A stretch of DNA of 64,000 bases, from NCBI GenBank assembly GCA_028023455.1, contig JAQFVV010012396.1, positions 22,814,750 to 22,878,749 of the forward strand, given 5' to 3'. Shown one piece after another: positions 61,063 through 64,000 of this stretch. This stretch comes from Epiperipatus broadwayi. Taxonomy: Eukaryota > Onychophora > Udeonychophora > Euonychophora > Peripatidae. Position 1 is the stretch's first letter. Every line of letters begins with the position of its first letter. Under the pieces are notes generated by a model. That model did no database searches and was not told where the DNA came from. It saw nothing but the letters and a program-made list of their open reading frames with translations. A program made the translations under genes and the position numbers.

Positions 61063-63909
61063 TTAGAGCACTGATGAAAAAGTGACCAAGTGGCTGTGAA
61101 ATGTCTGATGGGGTGATTTTTTAAATCTCATTATTATCTCTAATTCGTTTTTAAAAGTGTTAAAATTTCTTGCATTACTATTGTAAAGATAAGTGCACCT
61201 TGTAAACCAAGCATTTGGAAAAGTCTCTACAACTGAAATTATAGTGACATTCTTTTTTTGATAATTTTTTGTAATATAAAATCTGGTGGATTGCAGGCTA
61301 CTACACTCAGAGAATATGTTTTTCGTTCTCTCCTGATCTGTGGCCTCACATATAGTGTCAATGTTAAGTATGTTTCTTGTATATCTCATGAAATATAATG
61401 TTGGTAATGCCCATATATGCATTTGAATAGAAAATCAAAAAATTTGGGCTCATGTCCAATACTTAAATCTATGTATTAGCTGCTTATTACTAATGCCTGC
61501 CATTGACAAGTCTAAGTTATAATTTGTGTTTGTGTTTAGAAGGACATATATATTCCAGCAGCAACATTTGTTTTGTGGGAACTTTATGTTAGAGTTAGAT
61601 ATTGGTAATAGGTTCTAAGATGTAAGTGCTACTTTAAGTATATATTATTGTCATGAATGATAAAAGATGAATAGTTTTTTTGTATTGTAAATACATGAAT
61701 AAAATATAGTCCTAATCCATTTAGGTTGCTATGATACCACATTTGCCTGAGTGAGATGGCCACTATTTTTCTTCCGCATAAAAGTTTTCTACACAGTGAA
61801 TAAATGTTTGATGTAAAGGATTTTGTGAAGACTATAATTGGTATACAATAAGTAATTTTTAACAATCAGCATGTTTATAAGTTATACTTTTGAATATAAA
61901 GAAAGATATGCTTTTGAGAGGGAGGATATGATCCATTCTGTTGTTTGAATTAGTATGTTGGGTATTTGCCTTCACATAGCCATGTAACTCAAGTGAAAGA
62001 GTAATCTTAAATAGGCTATAGGTTTACCCTGAAATGCATTTGAATTTGCCTGTATATATACACCATACACATTATATCAAAGTTGATGCAAGTGTATTTA
62101 CGAAATATATCAGTTAATGTTTGCATTTGTTTTTAGTTGTTAGAAAAACTGTTGTATCATCCATGTAGGCTATTCAGGCTATATTACAGCCAAATATGGG
62201 TATATAGATCTCTGGGAGCCATTTTTCAATGTTATTAAGTAGTAGATTTATGTATGTGGTGAATAGCATTGCATTAAGTTGAGTCCCTTGTGGATTTATT
62301 GATATGGATTAAAACAGTAGAGAGATTTTCCCATTTAGAGTTATGTATATTTTTCTATTTATTAGTAAGTTTGTGAGCAAATATAATATTGATTTTGTTA
62401 TTGTTGTTTTACAGTCCATATATCCAGTTGTACTGCCATCAGTCTGTATTTTTTTGCATTTTACCCAGCATTAACAACAGTTTTGAATAAAAAAGCTGTT
62501 CTCCTTTTGATGAGCCTTTTTTAGCAAATTGTGCCTGCAATAACAAAGATATAAAGGGTAGTTCAATTTTGTTTTTTATTCCTGTTTCGAGTAATTTAAT
62601 ACCCAATGGGCCCATAGATATTGGCCTTATATTTTGCATTGCACAGAGTGAAGTTTGTTTCTTCATAAATGAAATGATTGCTGTAGGGTATATATCCTGA
62701 ATATTATATATCCCTTTTGATAGAAAGTTAGCCATGTCTGCAAAATAAGTAGAAGTGAACTGGTTTAAGTGTGCAAAACAAACATTGGTATATCTGGGGA
62801 TCCTGGATGGCATAAATCTGGCATCTTCTCTAAACTTACACAATCTTTAGGTTTGAATATTTCTGGATCATCCATCATTCCAAATTAGCTAATAGATGTA
62901 TTCCAAAGGTTTGTGATGATGGTGTTCTAGTTCTATTTTTATATTGGACTATTTCCATCATCTAATATGTGTGTTGAATGTCTTTAGAAAAGTTTCATTT
63001 TTATTTAAATTTTCCAAATGCATTCAACTGTTAGTAATATCACAGCAAATAGGTTAGTATATGCACCAACTGTTAGCAATATCGCAGCAAAAAAATGTTA
63101 GTAAAATAGTCCAATATAAAAATATAGCTAGCTAATAGATGGTTTGAATATTGGCTCATTTTGAAGTATTTTCTTAAAGTGATTGTAGTCTATTGTTAGC
63201 ATATTGTCACCTGTTCCAACCGTATTTCCAGTCACTAATGCCGAAGAAACACTTGTTGCAGGTGTTTGGCCAATATATTGTCTGGACAAAATATGTGATT
63301 GTATGATAAAAAGCTTTTTTCTTTTTTTGTAGTAATGTATTCGTTTAACATATCACATGTGGATTTATAAATGTTTTTAGTTTAATTAATAGATGATTAT
63401 TTTCTGTAGTTTGGGAACTATGTATTATCCTTTTATATAATTCATCAACAAGGGCTAAGAATTTTATTGGTGGTATAGTGGTTATTGTGATATAGTTTAT
63501 AGTATGAGATATTGTTTGTGTGTATGATATCCATTTTTGTACAGGGTTCATGTCTAAACTATTTAGTTTAGTTAATAATATATATATCTGAGAATAAAAA
63601 AATTTGTTATTCGTGTACATAATAGGATTCTTATTGTTCTTTTGTGTAGTGTTACATGGTATGTATAATTTAAATCAATAAAAAAACCATTATTATTGCA
63701 TGGTTTAAGAGAGAAGAGGGTACTAGCTGAATTTTTAGTGCATGGTAAAGTGATGGTGAGTAAAATACTAGATCTATAAGTGATGAGTATCTATCATTAC
63801 TGAATGAGACAGAATTATTTGGGAGAAGTCCTTCACCACTCATAAGTGGACTATTGATGAGGTGCAACCATTCATTCATAAATGTAAAATATATGTTAGA
63901 GTCTCCCAT
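61063..63909 (-). pseudogene. LINE ORF2 (copy 2): endonuclease, RT, C-terminal domain
   Basis: Endonuclease: MGDSNIYFTFMNEWLH (63,909), GEGLLPNNSVSFSNDRYSS, LIDLVFYSPSLY. Linker: NPVQKWISYTQT region (63,550). RT: TNVCFAHLNQFTSTYFADM (62,770), ALCAMQNIRPISMG-type block reading LCAMQNIRPISMGPLGIKLL (62,640), AQFAKKGSSKGEQ (62,530), catalytic IAYMDD near 62,165, and ITYCIPIIVFTKSFT (61,850). C-terminus: SSLQSTRFYITKNY and WFTRCTYLYNSNARN (61,200). Each block aligns to copy 1 with substitutions. Several frameshifts, plus the 230-bp insertion at 62.9 kb, make it non-functional. Confidence 0.8.
62886..63141. mobile_element. Family C element nested in the LINE, with 13-bp TSD
   Basis: TAGCTAATAGATG lies at 62,886-62,898 and 63,129-63,141, bracketing a 230-bp insert in LINE ORF2. 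The insert opens with the same GGTTTGTGATGATG.TGTT as the 56.6 kb copy, contains TATTGGACTATTTCCATCAT and GCATTCAACTGTTAG, and closes with the inverted AATAGTCCAATATAAA. A 13-bp duplication is too long for most cut-and-paste MITEs and fits RNA-mediated insertion. Confidence 0.8.
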
Positions 63910-64000
63910 CAGCGGAAATAACAGTGAGGAGGTAGCAAATAGTAAATTTATGTTTTGAATAATTCTGGTAACGATTACATGACACTGTTTTAAGTCTACT

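Larger units (their letters stand above)
60845..64000 (-). mobile_element. APE-type LINE (copy 2), decayed, runs off the window
   Basis: Same family as 22.8-28.0 kb, a different subfamily. The 3' end shares TTGAATAAAGTCC (complement near 60,852-60,864). From right to left: endonuclease, RT, C-terminal region, 3' UTR. A family C element with its own duplication interrupts it at 62,886-63,141. The 5' part, including ORF1, lies beyond the window. Unlike copy 1 it has no AAT tail. Confidence 0.85.

Overview
This is a very AT-rich stretch of animal-type nuclear DNA. It is dense in microsatellites (TA, TTA, GA, CA, CTA) and in decayed retroelements: LINEs, Penelope-like elements (PLEs) with GIY-YIG domains, and short ribozyme-bearing repeats. 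I see no bacterial-type genes, no intact host gene, no CRISPR array and no functional tRNA or rRNA gene. The mixture fits an intergenic or intronic region of a large, repeat-rich invertebrate genome. The species cannot be settled from the sequence. The only host-gene candidate is one short exon-like segment at 47.4 kb.

Layout. 0-8 kb: mostly unclassified AT-rich DNA, a poly(A)-tailed retrocopy with a target-site duplication (2.45-2.86 kb), and three copies of ribozyme repeat family A (4.4, 4.7, 5.5 kb). 8.7-13.6 kb: two RTE-like LINE relics on the minus strand. 17.6-22.4 kb: a second LINE type on the plus strand, split between its endonuclease and reverse-transcriptase parts. The gap holds a PLE relic (18.4-19.1 kb), a dimeric hammerhead element with a 13-bp target-site duplication (family F, 19.2-19.9 kb) and a hammerhead element with direct repeats (family B, 20.3-21.0 kb). 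22.6-28.07 kb: a nearly full-length APE-type LINE on the minus strand, with TTA microsatellites at both ends. 30.4 kb: a large AT/GA microsatellite. 38.4 kb: a near-perfect hairpin MITE. 39.8 and 56.4 kb: two tRNA-headed mini-SINEs. 41.2-42.6 kb: another RTE relic. 44.5-45.8 kb: a family A element next to a PLE GIY-YIG remnant inside a 184-bp inverted repeat with no mismatch seen. 47.9-52.5 kb: four more family A copies and a foldback element. 56.6-57.1 kb: a foldback element of family C. 59.1-59.7 kb: a second family B element. 60.8 kb to the window end: a second copy of the 23-28 kb LINE family, interrupted by a family C element with a 13-bp target-site duplication.

Main discovery. At least three unrelated short repeat families carry hammerhead ribozyme (HHR) cores with pairing stems. 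In family A the best copy (52,413-52,468, minus) has every core nucleotide, a perfect stem II and a two-part stem I. Other copies change the stem I bases yet still pair. Families A, B, C and the two PLE fragments share one architecture: an inverted copy of the 3' end joined to the 5' side of the unit. Families B and F also occur as direct dimers. Where target-site duplications are visible they are 13 bp. Known PLEs and retrozymes show the same traits, so I infer a community of HHR-bearing non-autonomous elements mobilised by PLE machinery.
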